64,000 bases of DNA from Bacteroidales bacterium. GTDB lineage: Bacteria > Bacteroidota > Bacteroidia > Bacteroidales > JAADJA01. The notes below the pieces were generated by a model. The model was not told where the DNA came from. It did no database searches and worked only from the letters and a program-made list of their open reading frames with translations. Every line of letters begins with the position of its first letter. Within the stretch, counting starts at the first letter, position 1. A program made the position numbers and the translations under genes. The stretch covers positions 43,323 to 107,322 of the forward strand of contig JAGVPB010000008.1 of NCBI GenBank assembly GCA_020052415.1. Direction: 5' to 3'. Shown here one piece after another: positions 1 to 8,892 of this stretch.

Positions 1-792
1 CGGTTCAAATGAACTTATCGTTTGTACTTTTCCATTTTCGAAGTATTTAAGTTTTCCAAGATTGTCAACGTAAGCCAAAATTTCATCTCCGACCTGGAAT
101 GACTTTGGCCGGAATGTTTCCAATTCATATTTATTTCCCCGGAAGAAAGCGTTGAAGGATTGATCCGGAATATCCATGTAGCCAACTATATCACGGCCTG
201 CTTCAAAAACCAAATCCTCGACAAAATCATCTATAAGCTGTAGTTTGCCAAGATAAAATATGTAAAACTGTTCGGTAGAAGAATGGATAAAAGCAATTAT
301 ATTGTCTCCGGCTTTGAACTCTTCAATCGGAAAATACAGTAGCCCGTCAATAAGTGTAATGATTCTGCCATTATAGTAAACCTGCAATGTTTTTTTTAAC
401 TGGTTATGCCAACCGATCAGGCTGTCGCGAACAATGTAATCACTACATTCTGTACTTAACACTTTTGTTTTACCATTGTCATACACGTTCAATTGCTGGT
501 ATAATGAATATCCCAGTAAAAAGTCGGTCGCGGTGAATTTGATGGGTGCGCCTTGCATCAATGTTTCCACAGTTCCGTTGCGATATATTTTCAGGTTGTC
601 CTTATTGTCAATATAAGCGATTAAAATTCCGCCAACCTGATATTCCTTTATAGGAATATGTTCGAGTTTCTGAAAGGAACCGGCTTCAAAGGCCCAAAAA
701 TGCTTTAAATAGTTGCTGTAAGCCGCCAGGTATTGATTATAAGCACTGCTGGTTGTAAAAAGTATAATGAATAGAAAGAATATTTTTTTCAT
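1..792 (-). CDS. Secreted repeat protein, 3' end outside window
   Basis: An uninterrupted minus-strand frame runs from an ATG at 792 to the window edge (264 codons, no stop), so the C-terminus is missing. The N-terminus is a signal peptide (MKKIFFLFIILFTTSSA), so the product is exported. After about residue 40 the sequence is built from about six units of roughly 36 residues. The best ones follow the pattern G(D/G)xIhAYhDNxxxLKhYxNGKhxxL, for example QVGGILIAYIDN followed by LKIYRNG, and QVGDEILAYVDN followed by LKYFENG. Middle copies are more diverged. I do not recognise the family. Regular short beta-rich units suggest a beta-propeller or similar beta-repeat fold, which is inference. It starts about 15 bp beyond the end of the ridA gene on the same strand and may share its transcript. 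Confidence 0.75.
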   Translation of the reverse strand, partial: MKKIFFLFIILFTTSSAYNQYLAAYSNYLKHFWAFEAGSFQKLEHIPIKEYQVGGILIAYIDNKDNLKIYRNGTVETLMQGAPIKFTATDFLLGYSLYQQLNVYDNGKTKVLSTECSDYIVRDSLIGWHNQLKKTLQVYYNGRIITLIDGLLYFPIEEFKAGDNIIAFIHSSTEQFYIFYLGKLQLIDDFVEDLVFEAGRDIVGYMDIPDQSFNAFFRGNKYELETFRPKSFQVGDEILAYVDNLGKLKYFENGKVQTISSFEP

Positions 793-807
793 AAAAAATT
801 TTATCTT

Positions 808-1185
808 TCACCTCGCTGCAATTGTTTCAATTTCAACCAAAGCGCCCAGCGGAAGCTTGACTACCCCATAAGCTGCCCTTGCCGGAGGATTTTCAGGATA
901 AAACTTTCCATAAACCTCATTCATAGCGGCAAAATTATTCATATCATTGAGCATGCAGGTTGATTTTATTACATCTTTGAAGGTATAACCTGAGGCGTTT
1001 AAAATGGCTTCAATGTTTTTCATTACCTGTAAAGTTTGTTCTTTAATGTCTCCCTCGACAACCTTTCCCGTTTCAGGATTTATAGGGATTTGCCCTGAAA
1101 TAAATAAAAACCCATTGATTTCAACCGCCTGGCTGTATGGACCGATGGCTTTGGGGGCATTGGGTGTATTGATTATCATTTTCAT
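808..1185 (-). CDS. ridA: RidA family enamine/imine deaminase
   Basis: This 125-residue protein has the usual length of the RidA/YjgF/UK114 family. RidA proteins hydrolyse reactive enamine/imine intermediates (such as 2-aminoacrylate) released by PLP enzymes such as threonine dehydratase; they act as cytosolic trimers. Visible family signatures are IGPYSQA near the N-terminus, FISGQIP, and the C-terminal PPARAAYGV stretch carrying the arginine that binds the substrate carboxylate, followed by VEIETIA. The ATG at 1185 is used, with a second in-frame ATG two codons later. It lies just upstream of the secreted repeat protein gene at 1-792. The family call is firm; the in vivo substrate is inferred. 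Confidence 0.93.
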   Translation of the reverse strand: MKMIINTPNAPKAIGPYSQAVEINGFLFISGQIPINPETGKVVEGDIKEQTLQVMKNIEAILNASGYTFKDVIKSTCMLNDMNNFAAMNEVYGKFYPENPPARAAYGVVKLPLGALVEIETIAAR

Positions 1186-1300
1186 TTTATGTTAAAATTA
1201 TTTTGATCATTTTGATCGTAAAAATAGGAAAAAGTTTTTGTGTTGAGGGTAAATTTCAGTCTTAATATTTGACTCTATTTAGGCATTGACATTTATCTCC

Positions 1301-1328
1301 TGCTCCCTGCTCCCTGCTCCCTGCTCCC
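1301..1328. repeat. Heptamer tandem repeat (TGCTCCC)x4
   Basis: Four perfect contiguous copies of TGCTCCC sit in the gap between ridA and lptD, ending two bases before the lptD stop codon. It is one of several period-7/8 tandem repeats in this window (see findings). Confidence 0.9.
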
Positions 1329-1330
1329 AG

Positions 1331-3985
1331 CTAATAATCCCTGTAATCTTTCTTTTTATCAAGTTTTAGGTCCTGTAACAGGCTTGATTTAATATTAATG
1401 CTAAAATTCCAGCTTTGCATATAACCCATGGGAATCCAGCTAAACCGCATCTCCCAGCAATGAAGATCACGGTAAATATCGAAGGAACTGGCCACAATTT
1501 GATTACTCTCAAAATCATAACCGGTATTGAACCCGAATTTCCACTTAGGAGTAAGATTGACATTTCCATTCATCCTGATAGATTGAATTAGAGTTTTTTC
1601 CTTCGATATATTATAATCCCAATAACCATTCTCATAGGAATATACAATGTTATATCTGAAGTCGTATGTAAGATTTAGTGTCCATGGAACCGACCAGTCA
1701 ACGTAATCCTCCATATTCTCATTTACATCCTTTACCTCCTGTTCGGTTCCTGCAGTTGATTTTTTTTCTTTACCCAATCTATCCGATGAAAGATTTAAAG
1801 TCAGTCCTACTCTCCAGCCATGCTGCTCAGTTCTGAATAACCTGTGATTGACATCCCATTCGAATTTATTAATTCTCCGCCCGTTCGAATCGAGTGCATA
1901 AGGATCGAAGGTACTATTGTAGTTAATTTGCAGGTTTTTGAACAGTTTAGTATGGCCGGATAAAGTAAGTTTACTCAGGTTAAGTGAATCCCTGGCAAAA
2001 TCGTAAGATGTTGACAATGAAAAATCCTCAATAAGCATGATCTTTTTGGACCCGGTAATGGTATCTTTTTGAGAGCGTACTTTCATTTCCAGGTTATTGC
2101 TTAACCTGAAACTCAATGCCCCGGAACGCCCGTCGGGGGGCGTACCATACATAAAATTGTCGTAAATGGAATACTTTTGTTTTTCACCGTTTTCATTTAT
2201 ATAATACTTGTAATATCCCCAGAACTGAGTCCCGAAATCGGGCCGGATATTAAAACTTAGAGAAGGTTTCATCACATGCCTTATCGCCAGCACGGGTCCC
2301 TTTTTATAGGTGAACATACCATATAATGCGGTACTTAATGATGAACTGAAACCAAAATCTCTTGCGGTATTGAAGCCATAAATAGTATCAGTTCCAACAT
2401 ATCCGGGAACAGGGCCTTCACTTAAAAAAAGGGTATCACTTCTCCATGATTTAATATGTTGCTGTGAATACCATCTTTCAGTGAAATTTAAGCTGTTCGA
2501 CCAGACTATATTTTTTAAAAGCTTGATGGATCCACCAGAAATGCTGACACTATGTTTCATCCCATTTTCAAGCTTTTTAGTCAGATCTTCATTAAATATC
2601 AGCGAGTCATAAGTGTTGATGGTGTTGGCAGCAACCATGCTGTAATTCACACTGATATTGTCGTAAAATTTTAATTTACCTGCCACGATCTTTTTTCGGA
2701 ATGGATAAAATCTGTTTACCGTGAAAGATAGACTTGGCAGGGTTAGATTTACTTCCCTTGTGATGGTATTTTGTGAATGATTAAGGTTTGCATTGAAGAA
2801 ATATTTTCCGGCAAAACTTGTCGAATAATTGATTCCGGATTGGAAAGTGTTGGTAACATAAGTATTGATGTTTGGAGCATTTAATTTTGGCGAATTCTTA
2901 CTGACCAGGTTAACATCAGCTGAGAACCTGCCGTTTGGCCGGGCTTTGGGATCCTGGCTGTGTTTCCATCGGATTGAAAAATCTTTGCTTTTTAAATAAT
3001 TGGGAGAACCTTCTTCACCAAGGTAATTGATGGCGTAATTGGCATTGAAATAGCCATTATACTTATAAAGTTTACGGTAGTTTACAGTAGGCTCAACCGC
3101 CCAGCTTCCGAGAGTATAAATTTCTCCTACAAGCTTGAAATCGAGGTAATCATTTATCGCAAAATAATAACCCCCGGACTCGAAATAAAATCCCCGGTTG
3201 CTCGATTCACCATAAGTGGGAATCACTATTCCTGACCGCTGACCTTTTTTATTCGGGAACATTCCAAATGGTACTACGAGGGGAGTAGGAACCTGTTCAA
3301 TCACCAGATATGCCGGGCCCGTAACAATTTTTTTATCCGGAATTACTTTTGCTTTTTTAAAACTGAATGAAAAGTGAGGAACTTCGTTTTCACAAGTTGT
3401 GTATGATCCCTGATATACATTTGTAACATCGTCGGGCATTTTTTTTATAACATTGCCGTGCAGATATCCTTCAGCATCTTCTGTAATTACATTATTTACG
3501 AGTCCTTTTTTAGTTTCATAATTATACTTTATAGACTTCGATTCAAAACTATTGTTTCCCATAGTAAAAACCGGTGAACCCTCATCTTTGCCTGTTGAAT
3601 CAGGAGTACCGGTTGCATAAACGGTGCTGTTCCTGAATTCTATCTCAACATAATTAGCTTTGAGTTTAATGTCTTCATAGCTGATATCGTTCTCTCTGAA
3701 CATAAAAACCTTTTGCGATTTAACATCAAGCATGATCGAATCGGTGGATTTATAATCTACCCTGGACCTGATGGCATTCGGCGACAATCCAAATATCGTA
3801 CTGTCTTCAAAACTTAATTGGGCAGGTAATGAATCGGAATTAATAAATAATGTATCAGATTGATTTTGTAAAGCTGTATCAACCTGTGCGTAACACACAA
3901 AGGGCAGAACACAGAAAATGAATGGTATCGGATAATATCCTCCTGTGATTTGTGTTAATAATTTGGTTGACAATTTGTTTAGCAA
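1331..3985 (-). CDS. lptD: LPS-assembly outer membrane protein LptD (Bacteroidota type)
   Basis: The 884-residue product matches the Bacteroidota form of LptD, the outer-membrane barrel that (with LptE) inserts lipopolysaccharide into the outer leaflet. An N-terminal hydrophobic export segment ends at CYAQ. Then comes an OstA/LptA-like beta-taco region (about residues 75-220: ANYVEIEF, VYATGTPDSTGK, ESKSIKYNYETKKG), followed by a long barrel rich in alternating aromatic strands ending in LDLNLK-type strand residues near the C-terminus. No ATG is available: the frame opens after a stop, and TTG at 3985 is the best start because it places the signal peptide at the N-terminus. It is divergent from the amidase gene at 4078 across about 90 bp. 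Identification is from overall architecture and recognised sequence; a generic OstA-family barrel is the alternative. Confidence 0.85.
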   Translation of the reverse strand: MLNKLSTKLLTQITGGYYPIPFIFCVLPFVCYAQVDTALQNQSDTLFINSDSLPAQLSFEDSTIFGLSPNAIRSRVDYKSTDSIMLDVKSQKVFMFRENDISYEDIKLKANYVEIEFRNSTVYATGTPDSTGKDEGSPVFTMGNNSFESKSIKYNYETKKGLVNNVITEDAEGYLHGNVIKKMPDDVTNVYQGSYTTCENEVPHFSFSFKKAKVIPDKKIVTGPAYLVIEQVPTPLVVPFGMFPNKKGQRSGIVIPTYGESSNRGFYFESGGYYFAINDYLDFKLVGEIYTLGSWAVEPTVNYRKLYKYNGYFNANYAINYLGEEGSPNYLKSKDFSIRWKHSQDPKARPNGRFSADVNLVSKNSPKLNAPNINTYVTNTFQSGINYSTSFAGKYFFNANLNHSQNTITREVNLTLPSLSFTVNRFYPFRKKIVAGKLKFYDNISVNYSMVAANTINTYDSLIFNEDLTKKLENGMKHSVSISGGSIKLLKNIVWSNSLNFTERWYSQQHIKSWRSDTLFLSEGPVPGYVGTDTIYGFNTARDFGFSSSLSTALYGMFTYKKGPVLAIRHVMKPSLSFNIRPDFGTQFWGYYKYYINENGEKQKYSIYDNFMYGTPPDGRSGALSFRLSNNLEMKVRSQKDTITGSKKIMLIEDFSLSTSYDFARDSLNLSKLTLSGHTKLFKNLQINYNSTFDPYALDSNGRRINKFEWDVNHRLFRTEQHGWRVGLTLNLSSDRLGKEKKSTAGTEQEVKDVNENMEDYVDWSVPWTLNLTYDFRYNIVYSYENGYWDYNISKEKTLIQSIRMNGNVNLTPKWKFGFNTGYDFESNQIVASSFDIYRDLHCWEMRFSWIPMGYMQSWNFSINIKSSLLQDLKLDKKKDYRDY

Positions 3986-4077
3986 GTCTGGGGTTTTATG
4001 TATTAAATTTGCAAGAATTGTTCAATAATATTTATAAAAATTGAGATTCAAAACTAAACAAAAAATATTCCACAGCT

Positions 4078-5178
4078 GTGAAACGACTTTTAATATTTTT
4101 TGGTATTTTATTTTTGCATAGCCATTACTTATCCAATGGGTATGCTCAGATTGAAAACAGGATCACCAAAGTAATCCTTGATGCAGGGCATGGAGGTAAG
4201 GATCCTGGTGCACTTGGCAAAAACAGCAGGGAAAAAGACATAGCTTTGTCAGTAGCCTTAAAAACCGGCAAATACATTCGTGATAGCATTGAAGGTGTCC
4301 AGTTGGTTTATACGCGAAAAACCGATGAATTTATAGAATTACATAAAAGGGCGAAAATTGCTAATGAAAGTGGTGGAGATGTGTTTATATCCATTCATTG
4401 TAATTCAAGTAAATCGCAGCAGGCATTTGGATCGGAATCTTATGTCATGGGATTGCATAAATCAATGGACAACCTGGAGGTTGCTAAATCTGAAAATGCC
4501 GCGATTTATTTTGAAGAGGATTATAAACAGCAATATGAAGGCTTTGATCCTAATACCGATGAAGATTATATCTTATTATCAATGTTTCAAAGTGCAAGCA
4601 TTGATCAGAGTATCAGTCTATCTTCCAAAGTTCAGAATCAGTTTAGTGAGAAGGTGGGAAGGAACGACAGAGGTGTTAAACAGGCTGGATTTTGGGTATT
4701 GTATAAAACCACTATGCCTGGCATTTTAATTGAACTTGGTTTTTTAAGTAATCCCAAAGAAGAAAAATTCCTTATGTCTGAATCAGGACAGGATTCCTTG
4801 GCTATGGCTATTTGCCTTGCTCTAAAAGAATTTAAATCGGATTTTGAAGATCAAAATAGCGACCTGAAACCAGTTGCTGTAATATTAAAGGAAAAAGAAT
4901 CAGAACCTCAGGTTTACTACCGTGTCCAGTTTGCTTCTTTTAAAAAGGAAAAAAGTTTCGATTTTAAAAAATTCAGAAGTATCGGGAACATAAAAATGTA
5001 CAAGCATGATGGATTATATAAATATACAGCGGGGAATGAATTGAATATTGAAAATGCAAAAGAATTAAAGTCAGAACTTGAAAAAAAAGGATTTGCAGAT
5101 ACTTTTATTGTAGCTTTTATCGGTGAAAAAAGAATTCCATTAGGTGAAGCCCAACAGCTTTCAGAAAATAAAAATTGA
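4078..5178 (+). CDS. N-acetylmuramoyl-L-alanine amidase with C-terminal SPOR-like module
   Basis: A 366-residue periplasmic or secreted Amidase_3 (AmiC-type) enzyme that cleaves the amide bond between MurNAc and the stem peptide during cell separation. It has a signal peptide ending about residue 23 (NGYAQ). Zinc-site signatures are ILDAGHGGKDPG (H38), the E of SREKDIAL, FISIHCNSS (H107) and the catalytic E219 in ILIELGFLSNP. After about residue 285 comes a SPOR-like module (YYRVQFASFKKEK to FIGEKRIPLGEAQQL), which in other proteins binds denuded glycan at division sites. The start is GTG, with the signal peptide supporting it. Its 3' end overlaps the next gene by up to 35 bp, so the two are probably translationally coupled. 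Confidence 0.9.
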   Translation: MKRLLIFFGILFLHSHYLSNGYAQIENRITKVILDAGHGGKDPGALGKNSREKDIALSVALKTGKYIRDSIEGVQLVYTRKTDEFIELHKRAKIANESGGDVFISIHCNSSKSQQAFGSESYVMGLHKSMDNLEVAKSENAAIYFEEDYKQQYEGFDPNTDEDYILLSMFQSASIDQSISLSSKVQNQFSEKVGRNDRGVKQAGFWVLYKTTMPGILIELGFLSNPKEEKFLMSESGQDSLAMAICLALKEFKSDFEDQNSDLKPVAVILKEKESEPQVYYRVQFASFKKEKSFDFKKFRSIGNIKMYKHDGLYKYTAGNELNIENAKELKSELEKKGFADTFIVAFIGEKRIPLGEAQQLSENKN

Positions 5179-5947
5179 CGTATTGAATTTTATTCGAAAC
5201 CATAGAACCGTTATTTTAATTGTGTTCATCGTAGCTGTTGTGATGTTTCTGATATGTACCAAACTCAGAATATTTTCCCGCCAGAATTTTTATTTTGCAA
5301 TTATTGAACAACATATTGATATTAATGTGGACAATCCCGTTTTTGCCGAAACCCTTGAAATTGGTAAAGTTGCTGATATAATTACTCCTGGTGCCATCAC
5401 TAATAAACTGATCCTGAAACTCGCAATAGATAATGAAATTAATATTCCGGATGAGTCATATCTTGAGATTGAAAAGGATCAGTCAATAACTAAACAGAAA
5501 ATCAAAATTCAATTTGTGTCTTCAAATGATTACTTTCAAAATAATGATACCATACCGGTGAAAAGCTTCATTATTGAACCCATTAAAACTGACAGTCTTT
5601 TTACTGCAATACAGAAATCTCCAGCAGATACTTCAGTAGTAAAGAAGGCTGCAAGAAGTGATACGCCAAAAAATAAACAAGCTGATGTTAAATTTTTTGT
5701 ACAGATATTGACATCAGAAAAAGAGCTTGCTTTGAATTCAAAGAAATTCAAGGGAATTGAGGAAGTGATGATGTATGAGGACACTGGAATCTATAAATAT
5801 TATGTTGGCAAGGACCTGACTTTTGAGGGTTCGATACAATTATGTGATGATCTTAAAAACAAAGGATTTACAGATGCTTTTGTAATTGCCTTAAAAAATA
5901 ATCAAAGAATATCTGTAAAACAGGCTCTACAAATATTGGAAAAATAA
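5144..5947 (+). CDS. Membrane-anchored MCE-like protein with SPOR-like C-terminus
   Basis: This 267-residue protein has one N-terminal transmembrane segment (about residues 22-40). A diverged MCE/MlaD-like domain follows (about 55-145: NPVFAETLEIGKVADI, IDNEINIPDESYLEIE, NDTIP), matching the order of motifs in the MCE protein encoded next door. The C-terminus (about 180-267) is a SPOR-like module clearly homologous to the amidase tail: both read F-VQ, then KF, then a YKY-x-x-GK/N turn, then KGFxDxF and RI. MCE proteins move lipids between membranes; SPOR modules bind peptidoglycan. A protein joining the two could anchor a lipid-transfer assembly to the cell wall, which is inference. The start is uncertain: GTG at 5144 overlaps the amidase gene by 35 bp, and TTG at 5183 would leave 4 bp between them. 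Confidence 0.7.
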   Translation: MKPNSFQKIKIDVLNFIRNHRTVILIVFIVAVVMFLICTKLRIFSRQNFYFAIIEQHIDINVDNPVFAETLEIGKVADIITPGAITNKLILKLAIDNEINIPDESYLEIEKDQSITKQKIKIQFVSSNDYFQNNDTIPVKSFIIEPIKTDSLFTAIQKSPADTSVVKKAARSDTPKNKQADVKFFVQILTSEKELALNSKKFKGIEEVMMYEDTGIYKYYVGKDLTFEGSIQLCDDLKNKGFTDAFVIALKNNQRISVKQALQILEK

Positions 5948-5975
5948 TGTTAATTTTGCTATTAAATTTTCTATC

Positions 5976-6923
5976 TTGAAGCTGTCAAAAGAATTTAAAA
6001 TAGGTATTGTTGTAATTATTTCACTTGCCCTTTTATATTGGGGGTTTAATTTTTTAAAAGGCGAGGATATTTTTTCTAATGAACGGGTCTTTGTTGCAGT
6101 ATATAATGACGTAAGCGGGCTCAATAAGGCAAACGCTGTGATTATCAATGGACTCTATGTCGGTCATGTGCGTGATATGTATTTTAATAAAAAGGGAAAC
6201 GCAAGTGTAGTTATTGAAATGCTGATTAATGACCCGATTCCCATACCTAAAAATTCTGTTGCTAAAATTATCAGTTCTGATCTTTTGGGTTCCAAAACCG
6301 TAGAAATACAACTTGGTACTTCTGCTGATTTTGCAGTTCCGGGTGATACTCTGCAATCAGATATAGAATCATCAATAAAAGAAGAGGTTAACAGACAGCT
6401 TCAACCATTGAAAAATAAAGCCGAAGGACTTTTAATGTCACTTGATACAGTTTTAACAATGGTAAACGGCCTGTTTAATAAAACCAATACCGACAATATT
6501 TCAAAAAGTGTTGCTCACATGACTAATTCTTTCGAAAATATTGAAAGTACCACTAATAATCTTGATGAAATTATTTTCGAACAAAAGGAGAGGATTGGAA
6601 CAATTCTAAAAAATATTGAATCCATATCGCAGAATTTAAAAGACAATGGAGAAAACCTGAATAATATTCTAACAAATTTTTCTGCAATCAGCGATACTCT
6701 TACCAGGATTCAGATCACAGAAACAATGCAGAAACTTAAAAATACTTTAAATCAATTATCTGAAATTACCGAAAAAATTAATTCTGGAGAAGGTAGTTTC
6801 GGTATGTTGGTTAATGATGACTCTTTGTACATTGATTTGCAAAAATCATCAAAGGATTTGAATCTTTTACTCGAGGACATTCGTCTTAATCCAAAAAAAT
6901 ATTTAAAATTTTCAGTTTTTTAA
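5976..6923 (+). CDS. MlaD/MCE family lipid-transport substrate-binding protein
   Basis: A 315-residue MCE-domain protein. One N-terminal transmembrane segment (IGIVVIISLALLYWGFNFL) anchors it to the inner membrane. The MCE domain spans about residues 38-118 (VFVAVYNDVSGL, VIINGLYVGHV, IPIPKNSVAKI, DLLGSKTVEIQLG, PGDTL). From about residue 130 onward lies a long, mostly alpha-helical coiled-coil tail, as in other Bacteroidota MCE proteins. MlaD-type proteins hold phospholipid in the periplasm for an ABC transporter (MlaE/MlaF). No permease or ATPase gene lies beside it here. The start is TTG at 5976, directly ahead of the transmembrane segment, 28 bp after the MCE-SPOR gene, so the three genes 4078-6923 probably form one operon. 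Confidence 0.88.
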   Translation: MKLSKEFKIGIVVIISLALLYWGFNFLKGEDIFSNERVFVAVYNDVSGLNKANAVIINGLYVGHVRDMYFNKKGNASVVIEMLINDPIPIPKNSVAKIISSDLLGSKTVEIQLGTSADFAVPGDTLQSDIESSIKEEVNRQLQPLKNKAEGLLMSLDTVLTMVNGLFNKTNTDNISKSVAHMTNSFENIESTTNNLDEIIFEQKERIGTILKNIESISQNLKDNGENLNNILTNFSAISDTLTRIQITETMQKLKNTLNQLSEITEKINSGEGSFGMLVNDDSLYIDLQKSSKDLNLLLEDIRLNPKKYLKFSVF

Positions 6924-6955
6924 AATCAGTTTTTTCTTACTAAAAATAAAATCAA

Positions 6956-6990
6956 AAAGCCTGTCGGATATTTCACCAGACAGGCCTTTA
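6956..6990. terminator. Bidirectional hairpin terminator
   Basis: GCCTGTC (6959-6965) pairs with GACAGGC (6979-6985), with A-rich and T-rich flanks. It lies between the convergent MCE and Hsp20 genes and can serve both. Confidence 0.7.
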
Positions 6991-6993
6991 TGT

Positions 6994-7425
6994 TTATGAG
7001 ATTTTTATCGCTTTTGAGGATTTTAATTTTTCCTCAGTGTGTTTGGGTAATTCAACAATTAGAACTCCATTCTTGAGCGAAGCCTGTATTGATTCAGTAT
7101 TCACAAATTCAGGAATTGAAAACGATCTGCAAAATGAGTTGAACCCAAATTCTCTCCTCATAAAAGTTTTATCATCACTTTCTTTTTTTGATTCCTTTTC
7201 TGAAGATATAGTCAGAATGTTTTTTTCGAGGTTGATTTTTAAATCTTCCTTGTTGATACCCGGGGCAGCAAGTTCAATTTCAAACTGGTTTTCATTTTCC
7301 TTAATGTTTACTGCCGGAACCCTATAGTCTGCTCCGTCACTGAAAAGTGAATTCAAAAATTCACTTCCAAAATAATCATCCCTGAATTGAGGGAAATACA
7401 TTCTCTTTTTTAATACTGGTAACAT
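6994..7425 (-). CDS. Hsp20/alpha-crystallin small heat-shock protein
   Basis: A 143-residue cytosolic holdase chaperone that binds unfolding proteins without ATP. The alpha-crystallin domain covers about residues 35-135: VPAVNIKENENQFEIELAAPG at its start, the INKEDLKINLEKNILTI core strand, and the characteristic LKNGVLIVELPK motif near the end. A short C-terminal extension ends in KAIKIS, which contains the I-x-I signature used in oligomer assembly. Length and architecture fit the family. It has its own terminator next to its 3' end and no co-directional neighbour within 170 bp, so it is probably transcribed alone. Confidence 0.95.
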   Translation of the reverse strand: MLPVLKKRMYFPQFRDDYFGSEFLNSLFSDGADYRVPAVNIKENENQFEIELAAPGINKEDLKINLEKNILTISSEKESKKESDDKTFMRREFGFNSFCRSFSIPEFVNTESIQASLKNGVLIVELPKHTEEKLKSSKAIKIS

Positions 7426-7601
7426 AACTTATTTCTCCTATTTTAATTTAATTTTTTATATTTTAGAATTATGATTCGGGACAGTCAAAAATTATTCCAG
7501 AGCAAATTTTTTGGTAAGCAGTAATTTTTTTAAGCAATAACAAGCCATAATGGCCGAATTAAATAATAAATTATAAAATATTAATGTCAATATGGCCGGA
7601 T

Positions 7602-8789
7602 TTATAATTCCAGCAGGCTTTTTTTGATAAGAGAGATGGCTTTTTCGATTTCCTGAAAAGTAATATTCAGAGGCGGTCCGATTCTGATTGCAAAAGGACG
7701 GAACAAAAAGCGATCGGTTAATAGTCCATTTATTTTGAATTTTTCAACTATTTTATTTGATTGTTCAATACTTTTCAGGTCAATACCCAGAATAAGACCA
7801 ATATGCCTGATGTCAGCAACTTGTTCCAATTCAATTAATGCGTCTCTGAATCTTAAACCCTTAATGTTTATTTCTTCAATCAGGTTTTCATCTTTGATCA
7901 CTTGAATATTGGCTAATGCGGCAGCACAGCTAACCGGATGACCACCAAAGGTTGTAATATGTCCAAATTCCGGTTCAAAAGTAAGTGTGTTCATAATTTG
8001 TCTTGATGAAACAAATGCACCAAGGGGCATTCCTCCACCCATTCCCTTTGCTAATGTTAGTATGTCGGGGACAAAGTCAAAGTTTTCAAAACTAAATAAC
8101 TTACCCGTTCGCCCAAATCCCATCTGGATATCATCGAGTACAAGCAGCGAACCGGTTTTATCACATCTTTTTCTCAGTTCAGATAAAAATCCTGTTGCAG
8201 GTAAAATAACACCTGCTTCAGCCTGTACAGATTCTGCAATGACACAAGCTGTTTTTTCAGTAATTTCCTTTAAATCTTCAAATCGGTTAAAATGAATAAA
8301 TTTAATATCAGGAAGTAAAGGCCGGTACGCAAATTTTAGAGATTCACTGCCTGATATGCTCAGAGCGCCATGTGTTCCGCCATGATATGCGTTTTTAAAC
8401 GCAATTATTTCAGTTCTGCCTGTAAAACGTTTTGCAAGTTTTATGGCCCCTTCGTTGGCTTCGCTGCCTGAATTGACCAGGTAAACAGAGTCAAGATTTT
8501 TTGGTAATGCATCAGTAATTGCTTTAGCCAATTGAACCTGTGGACTCTGAATGTATTCACCGTAAACCATAAGGTGCATATATTTGTCGAGCTGGTTTTT
8601 GACAGCTTTGACAACTTTAGGATGAAGATGGCCAACATTGCATACCGAAACACCTGATATCAGGTCTATGTATTCCTTACCTTTTTCGTCATATAAATAT
8701 ATACCCTTAGCTTTTTCAATTTCGAGACCAACAGGATTTGAAGAGGGCAATCCCAGATTTCTGAAAAATATTTCTTTATTACTTATCAT
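7602..8789 (-). CDS. Class III PLP-dependent aminotransferase
   Basis: A 395-residue fold-type I, class III aminotransferase (acetylornithine/ornithine aminotransferase group). Visible signatures include LVNSGSEANEGAIKLAKR (cofactor phosphate site), NAYHGGTHGALSISG, LVLDDIQMGFGRTG (Asp that holds the pyridine nitrogen) and LAKGMGGGMPLGA with K248 as the Schiff-base lysine, followed by FGGHPVSCAAALA. The substrate cannot be read from sequence: no arginine or other biosynthetic genes lie beside it. In Bacteroidota such stand-alone genes are usually annotated as aspartate aminotransferase family or ornithine-aminotransferase-like. The 5' end is 100 bp from the divergent SDR gene. Confidence 0.9.
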   Translation of the reverse strand: MISNKEIFFRNLGLPSSNPVGLEIEKAKGIYLYDEKGKEYIDLISGVSVCNVGHLHPKVVKAVKNQLDKYMHLMVYGEYIQSPQVQLAKAITDALPKNLDSVYLVNSGSEANEGAIKLAKRFTGRTEIIAFKNAYHGGTHGALSISGSESLKFAYRPLLPDIKFIHFNRFEDLKEITEKTACVIAESVQAEAGVILPATGFLSELRKRCDKTGSLLVLDDIQMGFGRTGKLFSFENFDFVPDILTLAKGMGGGMPLGAFVSSRQIMNTLTFEPEFGHITTFGGHPVSCAAALANIQVIKDENLIEEINIKGLRFRDALIELEQVADIRHIGLILGIDLKSIEQSNKIVEKFKINGLLTDRFLFRPFAIRIGPPLNITFQEIEKAISLIKKSLLEL

Positions 8790-8892
8790 AAGGTTATGAA
8801 TGCTATTTTTCTCAAAGATATTTAATATATTGCAATGAATTGAAGGAAATATTTAATTTTGAAAATCTACAATCTATCCTAAATTTAAAATA

